NCBI RefSeq assembly: GCF_001612615.1
Contig: NZ_BDAU01000033.1
Location: 62,001-126,000 of the forward strand
Direction of reading: 5' to 3'
DNA from: Nocardia amikacinitolerans NBRC 108937
Lineage (GTDB): Bacteria; Actinomycetota; Actinomycetes; Mycobacteriales; Mycobacteriaceae
Length of the DNA stretch: 64,000 bases
Position numbers and translations under genes: made by a program. Under the pieces are notes generated by a model. That model ran no database searches and was not told the origin of the DNA. It saw only the letters and a program-made list of their open reading frames with translations. Numbering within the stretch: position 1 is the stretch's first letter; every line of letters begins with the position of its first letter. Shown one piece after another: positions 1 through 7,058 of the stretch.

Positions 1-561
1 CCAGGGCCGGCCCTGGTGGAGTTGGGGATCGCCGTGATCGGCGCTGCGGATTTGAAGGCGGAAGCACGGCCGACTCTCGAGCGTCTGGCTGAGCGGACGG
101 GAGAAACTGTTCATCTGTGTGCTTTGGAGGGCGCCTACACGCTGTTTCTGGACGGTGTCGAAGGCAGCCATGTCATCCGCGCAGGTCTGCGCATTGGGCA
201 GCGGCTTCCGGCTCACTCGACATCGGCGGGCAAGGTGCTGCTCGCCGCGCTGGACCCGGCGGAAATCCTTCAGCGTTTTCCCAAGGCCAAGCTCACCGGC
301 GGAACCGACCGTGCGCTGAAGACTCGCCGCGCCCTGGAAGTCGAATTGGAGGAGGTCCGGCAGCGCGGGATCGCGCTCAATCTGTCGGAGTCCGAGTCCG
401 ATCTCAATGCCCTGAGCGTGGCGATCCGCGACAGCCGTGGCGTCGCGCGTGGGGCGCTGACCATCTCGGGTCCCGCGTATCGCCTTCCCGCCGAACGGCT
501 CTCGGAGCTGACAGCGGATCTGTTGTCTGGAGAGCGGGAGATCGCCGCCCGCCTCGGCTGA
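1..561 (+). CDS. IclR family transcriptional regulator, C-terminal effector domain (5' end outside window)
   Basis: The reading frame is open from base 1, so the first visible residues (PGPALVELG) are internal and the DNA-binding domain lies upstream of the window. The visible 186 residues have the IclR effector-domain pattern: a stretch around GAYTLFLDGVEG, then HSTSAGKVLLAAL, then an RERG-like helix and a C-terminal ALTISGP strand. IclR proteins sense small aromatic or organic acids through this domain and bind palindromic operators as dimers or tetramers. The gene ends at TGA 559-561 with only a weak inverted repeat after it. Two IclR remnants lie in the window (5259-5454 and 40666-40861). 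The family is clear; the effector is unknown. Confidence 0.85.
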   Translation, partial: PGPALVELGIAVIGAADLKAEARPTLERLAERTGETVHLCALEGAYTLFLDGVEGSHVIRAGLRIGQRLPAHSTSAGKVLLAALDPAEILQRFPKAKLTGGTDRALKTRRALEVELEEVRQRGIALNLSESESDLNALSVAIRDSRGVARGALTISGPAYRLPAERLSELTADLLSGEREIAARLG

Positions 562-818
562 GGCGATGCTTCGAGCCCTGCCTGGCCCTTGGGTATGCGC
601 AGTAACGGCAGGGGCGGCAGTCGCGATCTCGCGCTGACGTCCGTTCGGCGCGGTTCGGTATTCGACATCTGATGCCATGACATCGGAGTAGTTGAGTCCG
701 ACTATCTCCGCGTTCCTAGGACTCGCGGATCTGCTGCTCATGATCAGCTCGGTGGCTGGGCGATCAGGGCCCGAGCGGACGCGATACCTGACGAGTCGGG
801 TATGCGTCTCGGGTAAAG
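562..818. other. intergenic, no gene seen
   Basis: No convincing reading frame here. A weak inverted repeat (CCCTGCC at 576-582 with GGCAGGG at 607-613, loop of 24) could be a poor terminator for the IclR gene. The promoter-proximal part of the gap is annotated separately. Confidence 0.5.
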
Positions 819-866
819 TTTCGAAAGTAATGGACAATTTTCGCAAATGCAATGAGTTTTCGTATA
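819..866. promoter_or_regulatory. Three-part TTTCG operator array upstream of the GntR gene
   Basis: Three related 9-mers start at 819 (TTTCGAAAG), 839 (TTTCGCAAA) and 858 (TTTCGTATA), spaced 20 and 19 bp start to start. The same arrangement with identical spacing occurs at 12118-12165 and 47573-47620. The first unit is a perfect palindrome. The third overlaps a possible -10 element, TATAGT at 863-868, so binding here would block the promoter. Since the next gene is a GntR regulator starting at 883, autoregulation is the simplest reading. The repeats are seen directly; the identity of the binding protein is inferred. Confidence 0.75.
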
Positions 867-882
867 GTGCTACCGTGGGTGC

Positions 883-1584
883 ATGGTGAAGAGTGGCGGT
901 ACGACCCGCACCGACGGCATCTACCAGGCGATGCGCGCCGATATCCTCGGCGGGCGTCTGGTTCCCGGGGCGCGGCTGAAGTTTCCGGAGCTGTCGGAGC
1001 GGTACAAGGTCAGCGTGGGCGCGACCCGCGAGGCATTGACCAAACTGGCAGCCGAAGGGCTGGTCACGGCGAAGGCGCACCAGGGCTATCTGGTGCGCCC
1101 GTTGTCGCATGAGGATCTCGCCGACTTGACGCAAGCGCGGGTTGAGATCGAGTCGCTCGTGTTGAAGCTGTCCGTGCTCGAAGGTGACGTGCGCTGGGAG
1201 GCAGACGCCATTGCGGCTCATCATCTTCTGGAACGGACGACCTACCGCGACCCGGCCGACCCGAACCACCCGACCGACGAGTGGTCGGCGGCGCACCGGT
1301 CCTTTCACCAGGCCCTGCTGGCCGGGTGCCGCAACCGGCGGCTGCTGGATACCGCGCTGGCCCTGCGTCAGGAGGCCGAACTGTATCTGCAGTGGTCGGT
1401 GTCGTTCGGCAACGAGCCCGACCGCGACGTGCCCGGAGAGCATCGCGCGCTGCTGGAGGCGGCGGTCGCTCGTGACGCCGGGTGCGCGCAGGAGTTGCTG
1501 CGGGATCACATCGCGCATACCGCGCAACTGTTGATCAGTTGCGCACCGGATGAGCCGAATTCGGCGGAGGTCGCTAACGAGTAA
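883..1584 (+). CDS. GntR family transcriptional regulator (FCD subfamily)
   Basis: A 233-residue protein. Residues about 8-75 form the winged helix (YQAMRADILGGRLVPG, then LSERYKVSVGATREAL, then the wing and GYLVRPLS). The C-terminal half is an FCD-type effector domain with FHQALLAGC, EHRALLEAAV and LLRDHIAHT helices, which in the family line a metal- or carboxylate-binding pocket. ATG 883 has no Shine-Dalgarno; a TATAGT hexamer lies 14 nt upstream, implying a very short leader. It sits right behind the first operator array and is the only intact GntR protein in the window. A shortened copy of it lies at 51604-51843. It probably controls the operons starting at 12055 and 47509, which carry the same array. 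Confidence 0.9.
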   Translation: MVKSGGTTRTDGIYQAMRADILGGRLVPGARLKFPELSERYKVSVGATREALTKLAAEGLVTAKAHQGYLVRPLSHEDLADLTQARVEIESLVLKLSVLEGDVRWEADAIAAHHLLERTTYRDPADPNHPTDEWSAAHRSFHQALLAGCRNRRLLDTALALRQEAELYLQWSVSFGNEPDRDVPGEHRALLEAAVARDAGCAQELLRDHIAHTAQLLISCAPDEPNSAEVANE

Positions 1585-2490
1585 AAAGTCATGACGGCGA
1601 CCGATTCGGCCACCGCCATCGCGGACCTCACGTGGTGTATTCGCGTGTCCGGAAACCTCGACACACTCGGGCAGCCGGCTACCGATGTCGACGTCGTTTT
1701 GTGTGCCTGTCTTACAACTGATCGTCCCCTAAATCATCCTCGCGGTCCACATCGGAGGTCAGAGAAAACGTGGGGCACAATCGACGATTCTTCGGGACCG
1801 CGGAAACGGCACATGCCGTGAACAAGTCGTTCGCCGGTCAGGCCGGTGCAACTTTGAACCCGCTGCGCCAGTCGGCCGAGGTCTGCGGTCGTCAGGTCGC
1901 AGTCCGCATCAATGGGGACTGCCAAGGTCATTGCCTTGGTCCATAGCGTCTCCCTCTTCGGGACCGCCGAATGAAGCCCAGCCGTAGCGGGATCGCCGTT
2001 CCCGTATGAACGGCTCTACCGCTCGAGCCTCTGACCGGCCGACTCAACGACATCGCGAGAGTACCATTGTGCCCCAGCTAATTTCGGCGAGCCATCAACG
2101 CTGGAAGCGCAAGACTTCAGCCGCGCCCAAGCCTCCGCACTGGCTTGCACCAGGCCGGCTGGCCTGTTCGGCTCGGGAGCTGGCAGGCAATCACCGTATC
2201 GGCCCGATCAGGCTGACTCTGCAGTGGCCGATCACTGGGCTATTTCGATCCGAAATGGCCGTCCGCGGGGAACTTGCAGTGGCCGCTGTCACGACAACCG
2301 ACAGTCGACCAGCGTAATCTCTGCGTATACCACTGTCGAGGCTGGCGAGTTCCTGATATTTCCTAGTGCCCGCTGTGTGGTTCACGTCCGATCCCGAGGT
2401 GATTCAAAAGGTCACCACAGGTTGCCTTCCTAGCGTCACTTGTGTAGATCGCAACGCGCTCAGGGAGCGCCCATCCGGAAGGACATTTGC
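1585..2490. other. 900-bp gap, no confident gene
   Basis: Only weak candidates are visible. A minus-strand frame of 65 codons at 1734-1931 starts MTLAVPIDADCDLTTADLG and looks protein-like for about 40 residues, then degenerates; it may be a gene remnant. Further right, the sequence GCAGTGGCCG occurs at 2221-2230 and 2276-2285 with a partial copy (ATGGCCG) near 2255, a subterminal-repeat-like pattern that I cannot tie to an element. The last 50 bp carry the galU ribosome site. Confidence 0.4.
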
Positions 2491-3408
2491 ATGGAGATGA
2501 CCTCATCCAACATACAGCGGCAGTTCCGTACGGCGGTGGTCCCGGCAGCCGGGCTGGGTACCCGGTTCCTGCCGTTGACCAAGACAGTGCCGAAAGAGTT
2601 ACTCCCGGTGGTGGATACGCCCGGTATCGAGCTGGTCGCCGAAGAGGCCGCGCAGGCGGGTGCAGATCGGATGGTGCTGGTGACTGCTCCCGGAAAACAC
2701 AGTGTCGCCGCGCATTTCGAAGAGGATCGGGACCTCGAAGACCTGCTCGCTCGGCGCGGCAAGTTCGACCTGCTGGAAAAGGTGCGCAACGCGCCCAAGC
2801 TGCTCGACGTCGACACCGTCATGCAAGAACGCCCGCTGGGTCTGGGACACGCCGTCCTGCAAGCCGAATCGGCTTTGGCTGCCGACGAGTCGGCGATCGC
2901 GGTTCTGTTGCCGGATGATCTGGTGTTGCCTCGCGGGGTTCTGGAGACAATGGCTGGGGTGCGTCGGCGCTATGGCGGCAGCGTGCTGTGCGCGATCGAC
3001 GTGCCGCGCGAGGCAGTAAGCGCCTACGGTGTGTTCGATGTCGCCCCGGTCACTGATATGGACCCTGATGTGTTGCGCGTCAGGGGAATGGTCGAGAAAC
3101 CGGACGCGGCGGACGCGCCCTCCACCCTGGCCGCTGCGGGTCGCTATCTGCTCGACCGCGCGGTCTTCGACGCGCTGCGCCGTATCGAGCCAGGTGCAGG
3201 CGGAGAACTGCAGCTCACCGATGCCATCGCTGCGCTGATCAGTCAAGGGCACACCGTGCACGTGGTGGTGCACCGTGGCGGCCGCCACGACATCGGCAAT
3301 CCGATGGGATTTCTGCGTGCGTCGATCGAGCTGGCGTTGCAGCGCGAGCAATACGCCGACTCGCTTCGGGACTGGCTGCGCACCCGCCTGGACTCCCCGG
3401 CACGATGA
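2491..3408 (+). CDS. galU: UTP-glucose-1-phosphate uridylyltransferase
   Basis: Makes UDP-glucose from UTP and glucose-1-phosphate, a precursor for cell-wall polysaccharides, trehalose and glycolipids. The 305-residue protein has the N-terminal nucleotide-binding signature AAGLGTRFLPLTKTVPKELL (residues 19-38), then the PLGLGHAV, VLLPDD and GMVEKP motifs typical of GalU, and the late sugar-site motif RHDIGNP. I take ATG 2491 because GGAAGGA lies 8 nt upstream; an in-frame TTG at 2440 would add 17 unlikely residues. It is followed by its own hairpin terminator. It is monocistronic and appears to be an ordinary housekeeping-type copy. Confidence 0.95.
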   Translation: MEMTSSNIQRQFRTAVVPAAGLGTRFLPLTKTVPKELLPVVDTPGIELVAEEAAQAGADRMVLVTAPGKHSVAAHFEEDRDLEDLLARRGKFDLLEKVRNAPKLLDVDTVMQERPLGLGHAVLQAESALAADESAIAVLLPDDLVLPRGVLETMAGVRRRYGGSVLCAIDVPREAVSAYGVFDVAPVTDMDPDVLRVRGMVEKPDAADAPSTLAAAGRYLLDRAVFDALRRIEPGAGGELQLTDAIAALISQGHTVHVVVHRGGRHDIGNPMGFLRASIELALQREQYADSLRDWLRTRLDSPAR

Positions 3409-3417
3409 ATTCGCGTC

Positions 3418-3450
3418 CATGCGGTTGTCGGCCGAGCGGGCAACCGCATG
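3418..3450. terminator. Hairpin terminator after galU
   Basis: Perfect 10-bp arms CATGCGGTTG (3418-3427) and CAACCGCATG (3441-3450) with a 13-nt loop, 9 bp after the galU stop codon. Confidence 0.7.
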
Positions 3451-3461
3451 TGCGTTACCAG

Positions 3462-3483
3462 CTTCGCCAGAGGTTCGCCAGAG
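3462..3483. promoter_or_regulatory. Tandem 11-bp direct repeat upstream of MspA gene
   Basis: CTTCGCCAGAG (3462-3472) is followed directly by GTTCGCCAGAG (3473-3483), differing at one base. Closely related 11-bp-phased units occur upstream of the response regulator at 25448 and between the porin operon and the broken response regulator near 60.2 kb. OmpR/PhoB-class regulators bind direct repeats of this period. The assignment to a regulator is inference. Confidence 0.65.
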
Positions 3484-3590
3484 AGTAGGCGATCAGAATG
3501 CTTGCGACACGAGTTCGTCCGCTTTCGATCGTTCCAGCGTTCCAGCGGCGTCGGCTGCTCTGCCCGGCGAGCGCACCCCTGTGGAGCTTG

Positions 3591-4238
3591 ATGATGACTT
3601 CCAAACATGTTCTGATAACGGCCGCCCTGTGCACGCTGGGTGCCGTTACGGTAGCGCCGCTGCCGTCCGCGGAGGCGGCCGAGCCGCACGAGAGGAATTA
3701 TCGCATCGACGGCGGTCCCGAATACAGCGTGGGTCAGCGGGACACGGTGACGCGGCTAATGCCCGCTCTGAACGGGATGCCTACGAATCGGGAACTGATG
3801 GTGGACAGCACCTTCTACGGCAGGGTGGAGGACTCGGCGGCGGGCACGCTGAAAGCGGGCTACCTGGTGGCCTGTGTGATGGAGGCGGAGCCAAAGGCCA
3901 ATGCCGATGCCGAGGGCACGGTGGAAGGTAATGGGGAGGTGGGCGTAAATGTCGACCCCGACGAGGTGACACCAAGCCTCGATGTGAAGCTCAAACCATC
4001 GGTGAGCGGCGGCGTGGGCGTAGAGATCTCGCTGACGCCTGGCAAGATCGCCGATGTCGGCTCCGGCTCGAAGGACCTGCGCGGGGGTTCGAGGGGATCA
4101 TTGGTGAACCGAGACTTCTACATCCAGGTTTCCGGTTGTGCGGGACCGTTGCTGGTGCGCCCCTACGCGAAGACTGAAGTCCATTCACCGGATGTGGATG
4201 CAAGCGGAGCTGTGTTCGGCGACCCGATCATATTGTGA
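3591..4238 (+). CDS. MspA family porin
   Basis: Outer-membrane (mycomembrane) channel of the MspA family, secreted by Sec and assembled into an oligomeric beta-barrel for small hydrophilic solutes. The protein of about 215 residues begins MMTSKHVLITAALC with a hydrophobic signal peptide ending near PSAEAAEP. The mature part has the family's RDTVTRLMPALNG start, GYLVACVMEAE, a glycine-rich strand region, ISLTPGKI and the VSGCAGPLLVRPYA tail strand. A GGAG at 3582-3585 supports ATG 3591 (3594 also possible). An 11-bp direct-repeat pair sits about 110 bp upstream. Two further paralogs are at 58.8-60.1 kb. It converges on a decayed glycosyltransferase. Confidence 0.85.
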   Translation: MMTSKHVLITAALCTLGAVTVAPLPSAEAAEPHERNYRIDGGPEYSVGQRDTVTRLMPALNGMPTNRELMVDSTFYGRVEDSAAGTLKAGYLVACVMEAEPKANADAEGTVEGNGEVGVNVDPDEVTPSLDVKLKPSVSGGVGVEISLTPGKIADVGSGSKDLRGGSRGSLVNRDFYIQVSGCAGPLLVRPYAKTEVHSPDVDASGAVFGDPIIL

Positions 4239-4239
4239 G

Positions 4240-4886
4240 CGAGGGAGTCGTATCCATCCGATCTCGCCGTTGGCGACTGCTGCTGGAACTGCCCGCCGGC
4301 GAGCTGTCTGTGCAACCCGAACCCGCCGATCGACATCACCGACGTGTCTGAGCTCGAGGCGAGAGGTGCGACGGCGAATGGCCCGACAGCGGCCGTCGGC
4401 AAACGAATGCTGCTGCGCTGCAATGGGTCTCGCAGTTCGGTGTTCTTCGACAAGTCCGACAAACCAGAGTCGGCGCCCATCGACGGAAGGTCGGGTGTAC
4501 CAGTGGCACCGTCAGACATCGCCGCCGAGGGCTCCCCGCCGGAGGGCATTCCGTCCGCGGCCGGGCCGTTGAAGACCCAACTGGAGGGGCCGGAGGGCGG
4601 CGCCGCTGTGGCTGTGAGCCGCGGCTTTCGGCCGCGTACGCCCCTGCACCCACGAGACCGAAGAGTGCTGCGGCGATGGCGATCATTGTGGTCGTACGGC
4701 CGGTCGATGCCAACGGACCAGCCCGAGCGCTATCACCATCGCACCGAACGCGATCGTCCAGCGCAGCCACGGCTGCCAGTCAGGTGTGCGGTCGAGCAGC
4801 ACGACCGACCGACCCGCCGCCTTCTGGGAAGCCCCGAGGCGCAGCATGTGCGGGTCTGGGGCGGTCGCTTTCGCGGCTGTCGTCAT
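4240..4886 (-). pseudogene. Decayed ArnT-like glycosyltransferase, middle deleted and frameshifted
   Basis: Read on the minus strand from ATG 4886 (GAAGGGA just upstream), the sequence starts MTTAAKATAPDPHMLRLG and jumps within about 30 codons to VLLDRTPDWQPWLRWT, which matches LLDRTPDWLPWLRWT deep inside the intact protein at 32699-34729. It then continues across changes of frame with FGLVGAGAYAAES, DTSVMSIGGFG, QFQ and NGEIGW, all in the same order as the intact paralog. So the start and the C-terminal quarter survive, several hundred codons are missing and the rest is split over three frames. It cannot make a functional enzyme. Confidence 0.8.
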
Positions 4887-5258
4887 CGGTGTCCCTTCGG
4901 TCGCCCGGTGTCCTGGCGCCGGCATCGGTCGCGGGATCGAGACAAGGAGTCTGGAACGGGGTGCGCAGCCGCCGGGAAGCGGAATTGGGCGGTTCGGCCT
5001 CTCCCGGCGGCTGCGCGGCCTTCGGGCAGGTTCGAGGGCTCTGCTCGCTGGTCTGCCGCCCGCATCGACGACCCTGGCCGGCACATTCAGCGTCCAGGCC
5101 GCAACATGGTAGAACCTCGGGTGACCCTGTGAATCATCTGTGAGCAGACGTGCGCCGTTGGGTATCGCAGCTGTTCGGAGACGTAGTCCAGGGCGGTGGC
5201 AATTCGGTGCTCGAAGTAGATGCCGTGGCAGAGCAGGAAGGACCGGACCGGGCACACC
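4887..5258. other. intergenic, no gene seen
   Basis: About 370 bp between the decayed glycosyltransferase and a decayed IclR gene. I see no gene-like frame, repeat or hairpin that I can support. Confidence 0.4.
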
Positions 5259-5454
5259 ATGGCCAGGAACTCCAACGGCGTCGGCCTTCTCGCGAAAGTC
5301 TCGCCTCTACAAGGTGTTCGGCCCGGAATCGCAGGCGTCGACCGTGTCGGAGCTGTCCAAGCGAGCTGGCCTACCGATGCCGACGGTGTCGCGCATGATT
5401 TCAGAGCTGGTCGAACACGCTGGGAGGGTGCGTGATGGCGATACACGGGGGTAG
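5259..5454 (+). pseudogene. IclR regulator remnant (DNA-binding domain only, frameshifted)
   Basis: ATG 5259 opens MARNSNGVGLLAKV, then the frame shifts and continues as YKVFGPESQASTVSEL followed by SKRAGLPMPTVSRMISEL, the winged-helix of an IclR protein, before a stop at 5452-5454. Only about 55 residues of the N-terminal domain remain; the effector domain is gone. The sequence match to the IclR helix-turn-helix is clear by eye. Confidence 0.75.
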
Positions 5455-5701
5455 GAATCGGATTCGGGTGTGGAAACTGATGATGACGCGTACGGCGCGA
5501 CATCACTCCAAGTCTTGTGATGCGTTATGGCAATCGTCGACGGTTGCGAGTGAACTCAGACGCGTAGGTGTTCACAGTCAATTTTGAAGTTATTTGCAGC
5601 CATTGGTCAGTGTTATTGCGAAGAAATCGATGCAGAATGGACTCGTCGATATGACTTGGGATGTATCGACGGGAATTCACCAACGGAAAGGGTTGTTTGC
5701 T

Positions 5702-5818
5702 ATGGGATCCGCTGTACTCGACTTGGGGAGTGCTGTTCTCAACGGTGCTTTGTGGACCGGAAGCGGCGTGGTGCACGGGCTGCTTGGGGCGCTCTTCTCT
5801 GGGTCCGCTGGACTCTGA
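5702..5818 (+). CDS. Small hydrophobic peptide, 38 residues
   Basis: ATG 5702 is preceded by CGGAAAGG about 10 nt upstream and starts MGSAVLDLGSAVLNGA; the C-terminal half is GLLGALFSGSAGL. The peptide is almost entirely Gly, Ala, Leu, Val and Ser with one Asp and one His, and repeats the motif GSAVL. It could insert in a membrane or act as an amphipathic peptide. A perfect 12-bp hairpin terminator lies 46 bp downstream, so it looks like its own short transcription unit. An upstream in-frame extension to 5594 is possible but has no ribosome site. I do not recognise the family. Confidence 0.5.
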   Translation: MGSAVLDLGSAVLNGALWTGSGVVHGLLGALFSGSAGL

Positions 5819-5863
5819 TGCAACACTGATCGGGAGTCTCGTAGCTGCATACGGGCTCGCTTC

Positions 5864-5891
5864 AACCCCGCCGAATCTCTTCGGCGGGGTT
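5864..5891. terminator. Strong hairpin terminator
   Basis: Perfect 12-bp stem AACCCCGCCGAA (5864-5875) / TTCGGCGGGGTT (5880-5891) with a 4-nt loop TCTC, followed by GTTCT. It closes the short unit carrying the 38-residue peptide. Confidence 0.8.
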
Positions 5892-6031
5892 GTTCTCGGT
5901 ATGCAGACTGACCTCGTTCACCCTCTGATTCTGGTTGTTTTGACCAGGCGTGGGCTGGGTGTACAGCGCTATTGTCGCCACGGAAGCACCGGACGGACAA
6001 TGCAGTCTGCGGCTGTGTCGAGGAGCGGCTC

Positions 6032-6595
6032 ATGGATACCAAACGCTTAATCGTGGGTGTATCAGGCTCCAGCGCACCGCAGTTGGCGTACAAGCTACTG
6101 CAAACTCTCGCCACCAGAGACGATGTCGAAACGCACTTGGTCCTGACTCGGGGTGCGGAGCTGTCGATCAAGCTCGAAATGGGCATGTCCGCAGGTGAAT
6201 TCGAGGCACTGGCCGATGTCGTGCACGATGCCTCCAACCTCGGAGCTTCGATCTCTTCGGGCTCGTTCACGACGTGCGGAATGGTGATCATGCCGTGCTC
6301 GATGAAGACCCTCGCGGCCATCGCCTCGGGTGTGAGCGCGGATCTCGTCGCGCGTGCCGCGGACGTCTGCTTGAAGGAACGCCGACGGCTGGTGCTGGTC
6401 ACCCGCGAGACACCACTCAATCTGATCCATATCCGCAACATGGAGACGGTTACCCTCGCCGGGGCGACGGTGCTCCCACCCGTGCCGGCGTTCTACCACA
6501 AGCCGCGCACCATCGATGATCTGCTGGCGCAGACCACGGGAAAGGTGCTGGATCAATTCGGCATAGAGCACAACCTGTTCCAGCGGTGGACATGA
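6032..6595 (+). CDS. ubiX: UbiX-type flavin prenyltransferase
   Basis: Attaches a dimethylallyl group to FMN to make prenyl-FMN, the cofactor of UbiD decarboxylases. The 187-residue protein begins MDTKRLIVGVSGSSAP, the FMN-binding Rossmann start of UbiX, and has PCSMKTLAAIASGVSADL and RRLVLVTRETPLNLIHIRNM, the hallmark segments that bind FMN phosphate and the prenyl phosphate. AGGAG at 6020-6024 supports ATG 6032. Its stop overlaps the next start (ATGA), and a UbiD gene follows two genes on, so the prenyl-FMN role is well supported by context. Confidence 0.93.
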   Translation: MDTKRLIVGVSGSSAPQLAYKLLQTLATRDDVETHLVLTRGAELSIKLEMGMSAGEFEALADVVHDASNLGASISSGSFTTCGMVIMPCSMKTLAAIASGVSADLVARAADVCLKERRRLVLVTRETPLNLIHIRNMETVTLAGATVLPPVPAFYHKPRTIDDLLAQTTGKVLDQFGIEHNLFQRWT

Positions 6596-7041
6596 GCATA
6601 CCCGAGGAGGTGCAGCAGGCCATCGCCGGACTGCCCGCCATCGGAGCCTGGAATCCGATGTTCTCGTTCCTCACTATAGACGCGGGCGGGTTCCCGCATG
6701 TGTGCCTGTTGTCTCGGGCGGAACTGGACACCGACGGTGAGCATGTCTTCGCCGTGCTGGCGAGCCGCGGCTCCATCGGCAACATCGAGCGCACGGAGAC
6801 GGCCACCCTCATGGTCGTCGGTGAGGAGACCGCGCTCTATCTGAAGTTGAGGGTCCACAAGCGTTTCGAGGAGGACGACCGTCGAGGATTCGTCCTCGTG
6901 CCCGACTCGATCAAGCGCGACACCCTGCACACCCCGTTGCGATCGCCTGGCTATCTGGCGACCGAAGCCGTGGCGGCGAGCGAGAAATGGGACCGCACGG
7001 CCCGGCTTCTCGCCCGCATGATCGCGGTGCTCGAAGTCTGA
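6592..7041 (+). CDS. Small flavin-binding split-barrel (pyridoxamine-phosphate-oxidase-like) protein
   Basis: A 149-residue protein with a split-barrel pattern: NPMFSFLTIDAGGFPHVCLL as the first strands, a VFAVLASRGSIGNI turn, ATLMVVGEETALYLKLRV, and a long C-terminal helix. Such folds bind FMN, F420 or heme. It is coupled to ubiX by an ATGA overlap and followed 17 nt later by ubiD, so it is probably part of the decarboxylation unit, perhaps handling flavin or keeping prenyl-FMN reduced. That role is inference; the fold call is from sequence pattern only. Confidence 0.65.
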   Translation: MSIPEEVQQAIAGLPAIGAWNPMFSFLTIDAGGFPHVCLLSRAELDTDGEHVFAVLASRGSIGNIERTETATLMVVGEETALYLKLRVHKRFEEDDRRGFVLVPDSIKRDTLHTPLRSPGYLATEAVAASEKWDRTARLLARMIAVLEV

Positions 7042-7058
7042 ACGAAAGGGAACTCGAC

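Noticed and set aside
2440..2490. Upstream TTG start for galU
   Set aside because: Adds 17 residues without similarity to GalU; ATG 2491 has GGAAGGA at the right distance.
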